Shown: piece by piece, positions 16,758 through 24,695 of the stretch
Layout of the letters: every line of letters begins with the position of its first letter
Numbering within the stretch: the first letter of the stretch is position 1
Assembly: GCF_008824185.1 (NCBI RefSeq)
Contig: NZ_CP044426.1
Span: 1,248,501-1,312,500 of the forward strand
Direction: 5' to 3'
Length of the DNA stretch: 64,000 bases
Source of the DNA: Paracoccus pantotrophus
Lineage (GTDB): Bacteria; Pseudomonadota; Alphaproteobacteria; Rhodobacterales; Rhodobacteraceae
Made by a program: the position numbers and the translations under genes
Notes under the pieces: generated by a model
What the model was told of the DNA's origin: nothing
Databases searched by the model: none
The model's input: only the letters and a program-made list of their open reading frames with translations

Positions 16758-17260
16758 CAATCGGCCGGTTACCGTTCCTCACCGGCACGGCCGAGCGCGC
16801 GGTTTCGCTCGTCTCGCGCCGCGACATCGAATTTGCGGGCGATGTGCAGCATCTGCTCCAGCTCTTGCGGCGGCGGCTGGTTCGACAACGTAGGCGGCGG
16901 CCCGATCCAGATCGGCCGCGCCTCCGCGAGGCCAGTCGGCGCTCCGGGACCCGAATGGCGGCCCAGCCAGGCCGGGTTCAGCGCCAGCCAGCGCACCACG
17001 GCATCCACGAGCGTCAGCTGGAAATTGAAGGCAGGCTTGTAGCCCGGGATCCAGTCCTCACCCAGCCCCTTAAGCACGGCGCTGATGTTCTGGTGCTTGA
17101 ACTCGACCGATCCCTCGGACCGATCATTCAACAGCGGCAGAAGCCCACGCCGGTGTTCGGCCTTGTTGTAGGGGCGACCACAGACGTCGTCGGCCAGCAT
17201 CGCGAAGTAATCCGCGACGATCAGGTCGTTCTCTTGATCGTTCCAGGCCCCATTTGACAT

Positions 17261-17842
17261 CGCGCCAGGCTAGGGGCGGAAACTGCGTTTGTCATCAGAG
17301 ACTTCGCGCAAAACTCCCAAGACATACCAACGACCACGCCGCCCGTGTCGCGCCTCCATCTGCTTTGAGACAAGCCGGAACCAGCGAAACACGGGCGCAG
17401 TGCGATCCCGTCAGCTCACTGAATTATATGGGGATTTTTCACCCGTCTCGCCGGGAGCGGGGGGCGGGTGGAAAGAGACGGTGGGCGTTTGGAGACCGAT
17501 CTCGCGCGGCAGGGCAGTCTCCGAAGGGCGGATGGTCCCTGCAAACCCCTTTGGCACATAAAGAAAAAGGCCCCGCGAGGGACCTGTTTTCGGGTTTGCT
17601 ATGTGCAAGTGGCGGAGGGGATGGGCCTGAAAGACAACCTTCTCTTGTGGATGCCGCTCTCATTTGCAAGGAATTTCTGAACTTTAGGCATGTGATCGAG
17701 TGCGGACTCTTGTCAGGCCTGTTCACGCGGCCCGATAGATGCCGCTGGCCGAGATGGTGATGCGCGGACTGGGGCCAAATCTCCAACAGCGAGCTCGAAG
17801 CTCTGAGAAGGTTTCTGGTTTGCCCAACCCGGATCATGTCGA
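17261..17842. other. No gene recognised; scrambled junction region
   Basis: Several frames are open but none has credible protein text. Visible features are a GC-rich hairpin near 17567-17584 followed by a T-rich stretch (terminator-like), an inverted pair GCACATA/TATGTGC around it, and the tRNA-Ser-like fragment at 17610. The right part abuts the truncated IS110 sequence. Confidence 0.5.
17610..17625 (-). other. tRNA-Ser 3'-end-like fragment, possible attachment site
   Basis: On the minus strand: CCCATCCCCTCCGCCA, which reads as the T-stem 3' strand, acceptor 3' strand, discriminator G and CCA of a serine tRNA. The rest of the tRNA is absent. It agrees with 10660-10674 at 14 of 16 aligned positions. 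The two could be the ends of a ~7-kb element carrying the recombinase, GHKL and DUF3883 genes. Confidence 0.35.
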
Positions 17843-18709
17843 TCATTTGCCCATGCAGTTCATGCCTTCCTCACAACTCTGCGGTCCGGTTTCGCGGTTT
17901 GCTGCCGGATCAAGCAGCGCTGGCGGATCGCGATAGCCTTCACCGCGCGTGAGCATCGCCCAGATGCCGCGCGCCATCTTATTGGCCAGCGCAAAGGCCG
18001 CGACCAACGGCGGCTTGCGTTCCAGCATGCGCTCAAGCCAAGGGTTTTGAGGTGCACCACGACGCAGGGCCCAGCGGACCACCGCCATCGCTCCGGTGAC
18101 AAGCTGCGCGGAATAGCCCGATGAGCCCAGCAACCACACCGGCGGCCGCGGAGTCGAACGCGGCAGGTCGTTCTCGCTGTCCTGCCAGGGTCCGGGGACG
18201 GCGTTCACCCGGCCTCCATAAGGGCTGCCGGCGGGGAAGTCGGCATCGAGGAAGGCGAGAAGCTCCATGAGCTGGTTTGGGAAATCCTCGGCGCCGATCT
18301 GGCCGCGCCGCAGGGCCGCGGCCGTCGTCATGTCCGTTCCGGGCGCCCGGCCGATGCCGAGGCCCACGCGGCCCGGCGCCATCGCGGCCAGCAGCCCGAA
18401 CTGTTCTGCCACGACCAATGGCGGGAAGTTCGGCAGCATCAGGCCGCCCGAGCCGAGCCGGATCCGCCTTGTCTCGCCCGCCAGACGGGCAAGCAGCATC
18501 GGCGGCGAGGAGGTGGTGACGCCCGGCATGGAATGATGCTCGGCCACCCAGTAGCGGGTAAAGCCCCGCCGATCGACCAGGCGCGCCAGTTCCACGCTGG
18601 CCGCCACCGCGTCGCGCGCGGTAACGCCTTGCCCGGCCATGACGAAGTCGAGGATCGAGATGGGCACGGGCGCATTGCCGGCGCGCGTGCCGATGATCTG
18701 GGAAATCAC
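17843..18709 (-). pseudogene. Chimera: truncated luciferase-like monooxygenase fused to IS110 transposase tail
   Basis: Residues 1 to ~202 are an LLM-class flavin-dependent oxidoreductase (VPISILDFVMAGQG, RYWVAEHHSMPGVT, GRVGLGIGRAPGTD, RPPVWLLGSSGYSAQL). From about 203 (nucleotide ~18100) the text switches to the C-terminus of an IS110-family transposase (VVRWALRRGAPQNPWLERML, then ALANKMARGIWAMLTRGEGYR). The usual C-terminal third of the monooxygenase is missing. An IS110 insertion followed by deletion would explain it. The product is probably not functional. Confidence 0.82.
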
Positions 18710-18826
18710 GTCTGCTACTCCGAAAATCTTTCGCCGTGCGCAGGGCTCACCATCTGCCGGGGAGTGTCCTCGCCCGGCAGATGGATTTCGGCGGTCGAGT
18801 CTCGCCGCCGTCTCTCGCAGAGACCT

Positions 18827-19375
18827 CTACTGGGCGGTGTAGGCGTCGGTGTCGGTGATGGTCGCATAGGCGAAGCCGAGCGCCGACATCATCGCGGCAT
18901 GGACCGATGCTGCGGGCACGGTCACGCCCTCATGCTCGAGATCGCGCGTGGCGCAGGCGTCCTGAACCACGATCGTCCTGTAGCCGTAATCGCTCGCGGC
19001 GCGGGTGGTCGCGTCGATGCACATGTGGCTCATCGCACCGACGACCACGACGTCCTCGATGCCGTCGGCGTCCAGGATCTCCTTGAGTTCGGTCTTCAGG
19101 AAGGAGTTCGGGTGGTTCTTGACCACGACCGTCTCGCCCTCGCGGGGCGCCACGGCCGGGTTGATCTTGATGCCTTCGGAATCCGGCGTGAAGAACGGCG
19201 CGTCCTGTGTGGGGAAGATGTGCTGGACGTGGATCACGCGGTCGCCCTTTTCGCGGGCGGCCTCGATCACCCGGGCCGCATTCGCGGCGGCCTTGTCGAT
19301 GCCGACGAGTTCATATTTACCGCCGGGGAAATAGTCGTTCTGCAGATCGACGACGACGATGGCGCGTTTGCTCAT
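18827..19375 (-). CDS. Isochorismatase-family cysteine hydrolase
   Basis: 182 residues from the ATG at 19375 (MSKRAIVVVDLQNDYFPGGK). The triad is visible: Asp in VVDLQNDYF, Lys in VVVKNHPNSF and Cys in GAMSHMCIDATTRAA. Full length for the family, which includes nicotinamidases and N-carbamoyl hydrolases; the substrate is not decidable from the text. It is divergent from a GlxA-type regulator, a common pairing, so that regulator probably controls it through the ~105-base intergenic region. Confidence 0.85.
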   Translation of the reverse strand: MSKRAIVVVDLQNDYFPGGKYELVGIDKAAANAARVIEAAREKGDRVIHVQHIFPTQDAPFFTPDSEGIKINPAVAPREGETVVVKNHPNSFLKTELKEILDADGIEDVVVVGAMSHMCIDATTRAASDYGYRTIVVQDACATRDLEHEGVTVPAASVHAAMMSALGFAYATITDTDAYTAQ

Positions 19376-19480
19376 GGTCTGACCTTCCAGTTGTTCAGGG
19401 TTTCCATGACTGGACAAATAGTCATCGTCCCGATCTATGCCCATCGGCGATATCGACATAATCAGGGGGAAAAGTGACAG

Positions 19481-20458
19481 ATGGCTGATGAGCAAGAGAC
19501 CGAGGTCGGAATCCTGCTCTATCCGGGGGCGCAGATATCCGCGGTTCTCGCGATGACCGACCTCTTCATCGTCTCCAACCGGTTTTCGCCTCCGCGAGCC
19601 ACGGCTGAGCCGAACCGGATCACCGTCAGCCACTGGGGCAGCGAGGGCGAGGGCAACCCGCCACATCGTGTCTACGATACCGGCTCATCGACGCGCGCTG
19701 GTCCTGATGTCCTGATCCTGCCGCCGAGCCTCGATTCCCCGGCAACGGCGGCGATCGCCGCGCCTTATCTCGACTGGCTGCGCGACCTCCATTCCGCCGG
19801 CAGCATTCTCGCCTCGATCTGCGCCGGCGCCTTCCTGTTGGGGGAAACAGGACTTCTGGACGGCCGGCCCGCGACGACACACTGGATCCTGGAGGATCAG
19901 TTCCGCTCGCGGTTCCCCGAGGTTCTTGTCGATGTGGACCGCCTGCTGATCGACGGGGGGCAGGTTCTGACGGCCGGCGGCGTGATGTCATGGACGGATC
20001 TGTGCCTGCGGCTGGTCGAGCGCCTGCGCGGGGCCGAGGTCATGACGCAGACCGCCAGATTCCTGCTGGTAGATCCGCCGGGGCGCGAGCAGCGCTACTA
20101 CAGCATTTTCTCTCCGCGAATGGGGCATGGCGATGCCGCCGTGCTCGAGGTCCAGCGCTGGTTGCAGGAAACCGAAGCCAAAGACATTTCTCTGGAAACA
20201 CTAGCGAATAGGGCGGGACTCGAGCGGCGCACCTTCCTGCGCCGATTCCGCAAGGCGACCGGCATGACGACCTCGGAATACGGGCAGCGGCTGCGCGTCA
20301 GCAAAGCTTGCGAGTTGCTCCAGTTCGGCTCTCTCGCGGTCGAACAGATCGCCTGGGAAACTGGCTATGGCGATCCGGGAGCCTTCCGCAAGATCTTCGC
20401 CAGGTTCATCGGGCTCACGCCAGGCGAGTATCGCCAACGCTTCGGCATCGCGTCCTGA
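19481..20458 (+). CDS. GlxA-type AraC-family regulator with DJ-1/PfpI domain
   Basis: 325 residues. The N-terminal ~190 form a DJ-1/PfpI glutamine-amidotransferase-like domain (VGILLYPGAQISAVLAMTDLF, ILASICAGAFLLGETGLLDGR with the nucleophile-elbow Cys), often catalytically inert in this family. The C-terminal ~105 carry two AraC helix-turn-helix units (ISLETLANRAGLERRTFLRRF and AVEQIAWETGYGDPGAFRKIF). It probably senses a small metabolite and controls the divergent hydrolase gene. Confidence 0.88.
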   Translation: MADEQETEVGILLYPGAQISAVLAMTDLFIVSNRFSPPRATAEPNRITVSHWGSEGEGNPPHRVYDTGSSTRAGPDVLILPPSLDSPATAAIAAPYLDWLRDLHSAGSILASICAGAFLLGETGLLDGRPATTHWILEDQFRSRFPEVLVDVDRLLIDGGQVLTAGGVMSWTDLCLRLVERLRGAEVMTQTARFLLVDPPGREQRYYSIFSPRMGHGDAAVLEVQRWLQETEAKDISLETLANRAGLERRTFLRRFRKATGMTTSEYGQRLRVSKACELLQFGSLAVEQIAWETGYGDPGAFRKIFARFIGLTPGEYRQRFGIAS

Positions 20459-20684
20459 ACGACGCGGAAGCAGGCGGACTGTCACTCTCGCCCCTGACTA
20501 TGTCGCTTCCGGCAGTGGCCGCGGGATCGCGAGACGGCTATGGTTTCAAGCGGACCGATGGTGCTGCGCGACGTCCCTGCACAGGCTTGCCAAGCGGAAG
20601 CGGAGCCCTCGGGCCTGCTGTCATTAAAAGCTGTCGGTCAGTGGAGGCAGGAAACATGGGAACTCTGGCTTCGGAGGCTCGGGC

Positions 20685-21611
20685 ATGACAATGGAACTCA
20701 TCTATTCGGTCACTTTCAAACGCCGCAGTTTCCTGCAGTTTCTGGGCGCCTCGGCCCTCGCGGCGGGCATGGTCCACCCACGCCGGGCAATGCCGCAGGA
20801 AAGCCCGGCGCCCCAGATGTGCAACGACGGCTATCTGGTGCTTGACCCAGGCTTCTTTTTCCCTGACGCGCCACCTGACGCGTTGGCAGCCGAGTTAGGA
20901 ACCGCCGATCTTGCGACGCCTATCCTGATGCCCTGCACTGTTCCGCTCCTGCGTCATGGCGATCAGACCATTCTCTTTGACACCGGCGCGGGGCCTGCGT
21001 TTATGGAAACAGCCGGCAGTCTTTCCGCTTCGCTTGAAAGCGCGGGTGTTCCGACCGACCAGATCACCGACATTATCTTCACCCATTGCCATCCAGACCA
21101 CCTGTGGGGCGTGACAGACGACTTCGACGAACTCGCCTTCCCGAACGCGCATTATCATCTGGCGCAGAAGGAATACGATTTCTGGACCAGTGCCGATGCG
21201 ATGGGAGCGATGCCCGAGAACCTGCATAACTTCGTCGCAGGCGCGCAGACCCGGTTGCCGCGCATCGCCGAACGGACAAGCTTCTTCGAAGACGGGGCCG
21301 AACCCCTGCCGGGAATCGAAGCGATCGCAACGCCGGGCCACACGCCCGGGCATTGCAGTTTCCTGCTGCATCTGGGCGATGATCCTCTGCTGTTGACCGG
21401 CGACGTGTTTTCGGATCCGCTGACAGTCCGCTACCCGGACTGGAGCTGGGGGACCGACCAGGACCCCGCCACCGCATCCGCGACGCGACGGCGAATGATC
21501 GACCGTATCGTGGGGGACCAGATGCGGGTCGCGGTCTATCACATGCCGCCGCCCGGCTTCGGTCGGATCGAGATGGGGGCGGACGGTGCCCACTGGGTAC
21601 AGGAAGGTTGA
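20685..21611 (+). CDS. MBL-fold metallo-hydrolase with Tat-like signal
   Basis: 308 residues. The N-terminus KRRSFLQFLGASALAAGM looks like a Tat signal, though the second Arg is followed by Ser-Phe-Leu in the order RRSFLQ. The metal motif is IIFTHCHPDHLWG, where Cys replaces the second His of the usual HxHxDH, as in some family members. Later ligands lie in ATPGHTPGHCSF and LLTGDVF. It is probably periplasmic; the substrate is unknown. It stands directly before a copper-ATPase remnant. Confidence 0.8.
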   Translation: MTMELIYSVTFKRRSFLQFLGASALAAGMVHPRRAMPQESPAPQMCNDGYLVLDPGFFFPDAPPDALAAELGTADLATPILMPCTVPLLRHGDQTILFDTGAGPAFMETAGSLSASLESAGVPTDQITDIIFTHCHPDHLWGVTDDFDELAFPNAHYHLAQKEYDFWTSADAMGAMPENLHNFVAGAQTRLPRIAERTSFFEDGAEPLPGIEAIATPGHTPGHCSFLLHLGDDPLLLTGDVFSDPLTVRYPDWSWGTDQDPATASATRRRMIDRIVGDQMRVAVYHMPPPGFGRIEMGADGAHWVQEG

Positions 21612-22203
21612 CCGATCACGGCCGCAACGAACGCGCTGGTGATGCTCGGCCACTATCTGGAAGCCAAGGCCAAGGGCCGGACCTCCGAGGCGAACAAGCG
21701 ACTGGTCGGGCTGCAGCCGAAGGGCGAGCGTGATGGCCGGACGGTCGAAGTGCCGCTGTCTGAGGTCCGCCCCGGCGACATCGTTCAGGTCCGGCCCGGC
21801 CCGGCGACAGGGTGCCCACCGATGGCGGGGTAGTCGACGGCTCGTCCTATGTCGACGAGTCGATGATCACCGGTAAGCCGGTGGCGGTCGCCAAGGAGGC
21901 CGGATCGGAAGTCGTCGACGGCACGATCAACAAGACCGGGGCCTTCTCGTTCCGGGCGACCAGGGTCGGTGCGGAGACCGTGCTGGCGCAGATCATCCGC
22001 ATGGTCGAAGAGACGCAGGGCTCGAAGTTGCCGATCCAGGCGCTGGTGGACAAGGTGACGGAGGGGTTCGTGCCGGCCGTGATGGCGGTTGCCGCGCTCA
22101 CCTTCCCTATCTGGCTGTTCTTCGGACCCGAGCCCGCGCTCACCTTTGCGCTGATCAACGCGGTGGCCATGCTGATCATCGCATGTCCCTGCACAATGGA
22201 TCT
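21612..22203 (+). pseudogene. Copper-type P-type ATPase fragment, frameshifted and truncated
   Basis: Two frames read as one CopA-like stretch: LEAKAKGRTSEANKRLVGLQP and EVRPGDIVQVRPG up to ~21805, then VPTDG..., YVDESMITGKPVAVAKEAGS (actuator TGE loop altered to TGK) and LIIACPC, the metal-binding CPC. A tandem duplication of 5 bases (CCCGG) near 21800 explains the frame change. The similarity stops right after CPC at the inverted repeat starting at 22202. The metal-binding N-terminus and the whole catalytic P and N domains are missing. Confidence 0.85.
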
Positions 22204-22261
22204 GTCCGTTTGCGCACAGACATTCATCAAACCCGCAAGGGGACTCTGCGCAAACGGACAG
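22202..22261. repeat. 15-bp perfect inverted repeat ending the copper-ATPase fragment
   Basis: CTGTCCGTTTGCGCA (22202-22216) and its exact complement TGCGCAAACGGACAG (22247-22261) enclose 30 bases. The left arm begins exactly where CopA similarity ends. It looks like the two ends of a collapsed insertion element. A hairpin terminator is possible, but no T-run follows. The DNA from 22262 to 22442 holds no recognisable gene. Confidence 0.6.
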
Positions 22262-22442
22262 GTTCTCAGGCGAGATGCACAGCGCCGACTATGCCCCCGC
22301 TGCGGATTCCGACATCACCGGCCCGGTGGGCCATGACCCGAGGAAAGAGGTGGCGACCAAGCCACAATCATGATGTCCTCGTCGAGGAAGCGACTGTAAT
22401 GCTGGGCGATGTCCGACTGAGCCAGGTAGGGGATTTATTGTT

Positions 22443-23261
22443 TCAGTTCGCCTGCAGCACCGCGCTCAGGAACTGCTGGGTGCGCTCTTTTTCGGGAGTC
22501 TCGAAGATCGTCGCCGGCGCGCCTTGTTCCTCGATACTGCCCCCGTAGAAGAAACAGACCCGGTCCGAAATCTCGCGCGCGAAACCCATCTGGTGGGTGA
22601 CCATCAGCATCGTCAGGCTGTGCTGGTCCACCAGCGAACGGATGACGTTGGTGACCTCGCCGATCATCTCTGGGTCAAGCGCTGACGTCACCTCGTCGAA
22701 CAGCATCACCGAGGGGCGCATGGCCAGCGCCCGGGCGATCGCTACGCGCTGCTGCTGTCCGCCCGACAGGCGCGAAGGGTGCTGATCGGATTTTTCGGAC
22801 ATGCCCACCATGCCTAGCAACTCGAGAGCCCGCTCGCGCGCCTCGTCCTTCGGCAGGCCCAGAACCTGCACCGGACCCTCCATGCAGTTTTCCAGCGCGG
22901 TCATGTGGGGAAACAGGTTGAAATGCTGGAAGCACATACCGATCTTCGCGCGCATCCGGCGCAGGTGCCGCTGGTTGGCGCGCACCAGCTTGCCGCCTTT
23001 TTCCATATGGGTCAGCGGCTCGCCGTCCACATAGATCACGCCGCCGTCGATCGTTTCCAGCGTCATCAGCGAGCGCAGGACGGTGGTCTTGCCCGACCCC
23101 GACGGCCCGATGATCGTGACCATCTCGCCCGGCGCCACGTCGAGATCAAGGCGGTCCAGCACCGTCAGGTCGCCATATTTCTTGGTCACGTTGCGGAAGC
23201 TGACCATGGGGATGTTGTCGCCTTCCAGCTTCAGCGGATAGCGGCCCGTGTCGTCATTCAT
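22443..23261 (-). CDS. ehuA: Ectoine/hydroxyectoine ABC transporter ATP-binding protein EhuA
   Basis: 272 residues from the ATG at 23261. Polar amino-acid-type ABC ATPase: Walker A IIGPSGSGKTT, Q loop GMCFQHFNLFPH, signature RLSGGQQQR, Walker B VMLFDEVTSALD, H loop MVTHQMGF. It energises uptake of the compatible solutes ectoine and hydroxyectoine. It is the last gene of ehuBCDA, overlapping ehuD by four bases. The ectoine assignment rests on the gene set and resemblance. No catabolic eut genes are present in the window. Confidence 0.85.
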   Translation of the reverse strand: MNDDTGRYPLKLEGDNIPMVSFRNVTKKYGDLTVLDRLDLDVAPGEMVTIIGPSGSGKTTVLRSLMTLETIDGGVIYVDGEPLTHMEKGGKLVRANQRHLRRMRAKIGMCFQHFNLFPHMTALENCMEGPVQVLGLPKDEARERALELLGMVGMSEKSDQHPSRLSGGQQQRVAIARALAMRPSVMLFDEVTSALDPEMIGEVTNVIRSLVDQHSLTMLMVTHQMGFAREISDRVCFFYGGSIEEQGAPATIFETPEKERTQQFLSAVLQAN

Positions 23262-23929
23262 TTCGTCAGTCCCAGTCTGCGACGGAGCGAGATCTCCATT
23301 TGCCTTACCAGCCAGGCGGTCGGCAGCGAGATGGCAAGGAAGATCAGCCCGACTATAGTGTAAGGTTCCAGGTACCGGTAATGCTCGGCACCTACTGCGT
23401 TGGCCGTGTGCATCAACTCGCCCACGCCGATCACCGACAGCATCGGCGTGTCCTTGAAGATGCCGACAAGATAGTTGCCCAGCCCCGCCCATGCCGTAGG
23501 CAGTGCCTGCGGGATGACGATGCGGCGGTAGGTCTTGAGGGTCGACATATTAAGGGCCTTGGCGGCCTCCCACTGGCCTTTGGGCACGCTTTCAATGCCG
23601 CCGCGATAGACCTCGGAAAGATAGGCGGCATAATGCAGGCCGATGGCGGCCAGGCCGGCCGTCCAGGGCGACAGGTTCAGCCCGAACTGCGGCCCGACAT
23701 AATAGACAAAGAAGACCTGCAGCAGAAGCGGCGTGGAGCGGACGAACTCGACCACCTCGCGCGTCGCCACGGTGAGCACGCGCCAAGGCGTGCGCTGCGC
23801 CAGCGCGAATATCAGCCCCAGCACCAGAGCGACTGCATAGCCGCCCCCGGCTGCCAGGAGCGTTTTGCCCGTCGCCCCGATCAGGCGCGGAAGAATTTCG
23901 AAGGTAAATTCCCATCTCCATTCGAACAT
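23258..23929 (-). CDS. ehuD: Ectoine ABC transporter permease EhuD
   Basis: 223 residues with about five hydrophobic segments (TLLAAGGGYAVALVLGLIFAL, then LLLQVFFVYYVGPQFGL). The polar amino-acid permease (HisM) loop reads YLSEVYRGGIESVPKGQWEAAKALN, the EAA motif that contacts the ATPase. Its start lies three bases after the ehuC stop and its stop overlaps ehuA, so it is expressed in one transcript. Confidence 0.85.
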   Translation of the reverse strand: MFEWRWEFTFEILPRLIGATGKTLLAAGGGYAVALVLGLIFALAQRTPWRVLTVATREVVEFVRSTPLLLQVFFVYYVGPQFGLNLSPWTAGLAAIGLHYAAYLSEVYRGGIESVPKGQWEAAKALNMSTLKTYRRIVIPQALPTAWAGLGNYLVGIFKDTPMLSVIGVGELMHTANAVGAEHYRYLEPYTIVGLIFLAISLPTAWLVRQMEISLRRRLGLTK

Positions 23930-23932
23930 GAC

Positions 23933-24598
23933 TCAGGCCCTTCCTATTCTGCGGGCCATCACCCGTTCCAGCCACCGCATCAGCGGCGTGACGACGAAAC
24001 GCGCGAAGATATAGTAGATCACCAACGCGGTTCCGAATGCCTGGGCGGAGAGATAGGTGTTGTTGTTGATCTGCCGCGTCTCGAACATCAGATCCGGAAC
24101 CGAGATCAGCGCGACCAGCGCCGTGCCCTTCAGTATCTCGACGATCAGATTGCCCCAAGGCGGCAGCATGATGACCAGCGCCTGGGGCAGGATGATGCGC
24201 CACATCCGCTGCGCGGGCGACATGTTCAACGCCAGCGCCGCCTCCCACTGGCCTCGGGGGACCGACTGGATTGCGCCTCGGACCAGCTCGGCTCCGTAGG
24301 CGCCATAACAGAGACCCACCGCGAGGAAACCGGCGACGAACTTCTCGAGGCTGACCCCGAGCAGCGGTAGGACGAAGAAGAACCAGTAGAGCTGCACCAG
24401 AAGCGAGGTGCCACGGAATATCTCGATATAGACGGTGGCGACGGCCTGTAGTGGCTTCAGCTGCGCCAGTTTGATCAGGCCGGAAATTATCGCGGCGGCG
24501 ACTGCGACCAGTGCCGCCAGGACGAACTGTAGAAGCGTGATCAGGGAGCCGTCGATCAGCCGGTCGCTGTAGTTGCCGAGGAATTCTAGATAGGACAT
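23933..24598 (-). CDS. ehuC: Ectoine ABC transporter permease EhuC
   Basis: 221 residues, inner-membrane HisM-type permease: EIFRGTSLLVQLYWFFFVLP, and the EAA loop AELVRGAIQSVPRGQWEAAL with WRIILPQAL following. It pairs with EhuD to form the channel. A strong terminator-like hairpin lies between it and ehuB, so expression is probably lower than that of the binding protein. Confidence 0.85.
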   Translation of the reverse strand: MSYLEFLGNYSDRLIDGSLITLLQFVLAALVAVAAAIISGLIKLAQLKPLQAVATVYIEIFRGTSLLVQLYWFFFVLPLLGVSLEKFVAGFLAVGLCYGAYGAELVRGAIQSVPRGQWEAALALNMSPAQRMWRIILPQALVIMLPPWGNLIVEILKGTALVALISVPDLMFETRQINNNTYLSAQAFGTALVIYYIFARFVVTPLMRWLERVMARRIGRA

Positions 24599-24642
24599 CG
24601 GCCCTCGTGGCGTCGTGTTGCGTCCTCATGCGGACGAAAAAA

Positions 24643-24669
24643 CCGGACGGCGCATATTTCGCCGTCCGG
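24643..24669 (-). terminator. Intercistronic terminator between ehuB and ehuC
   Basis: A perfect 10-bp stem (CCGGACGGCG/CGCCGTCCGG) with a 7-base loop is followed, in the direction of ehu transcription, by TTTTTT. It lies 26 bases after the ehuB stop. Incomplete termination here would give more binding protein than permease, the usual stoichiometry of such transporters. Confidence 0.85.
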
Positions 24670-24695
24670 GTCGATTGGGCGAGCTGCGCGCCCGC

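Larger units (their letters stand above)
13944..16772 (+). mobile_element. Complete IS66-family insertion sequence, 2829 bp
   Basis: The ends are imperfect inverted repeats beginning GTAAC(GG/CG)(C/G)CCGATTGTTAC with two mismatches. The element carries tnpA, tnpB, tnpC and a 98-residue passenger gene on the plus strand, all overlapping or closely spaced. The flanking CGTTCCTC duplicates prove that it transposed into the DUF3883 gene. All frames are open, so it is probably active. Confidence 0.95.
13587..17260 (-). pseudogene. DUF3883 (PD-(D/E)XK-like) gene interrupted by IS66
   Basis: The N-terminal part (17260-16773) begins MSNGAWNDQENDLIVADYFA; the C-terminal part (13935-13587) holds GYDIASFAPDGRPRLIEVKTT, the DUF3883 core with its D...E-x-K nuclease-like signature, and then HISRNELAVAEER. 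Removing the IS66 element and one copy of its 8-bp target duplication restores one in-frame gene of 837 bases (278 residues). The N-terminal region resembles that of predicted restriction or defence proteins, but I cannot name a family for it. Both halves are separately open, so a truncated N-terminal protein may still be made. Confidence 0.88.

Noticed and set aside
17610..17625. Possible tRNA-Ser gene
   Set aside because: Only the 3' ~16 bases match; D arm, anticodon arm and most of the T arm are absent, so it is at best an attachment-site scrap.
17254..17760. 168-codon plus-strand frame
   Set aside because: No recognisable text; it covers a hairpin, a tRNA-like scrap and a gene start region. 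Judged non-coding.
18533..19477. 314-codon plus-strand frame
   Set aside because: Antisense to the isochorismatase-type gene, whose catalytic triad is clear on the minus strand.
20459..20684. Possible small gene between the GlxA-type regulator and the MBL hydrolase
   Set aside because: A frame from 20540 is open but runs into the hydrolase in another frame and has no recognisable text or start signal.
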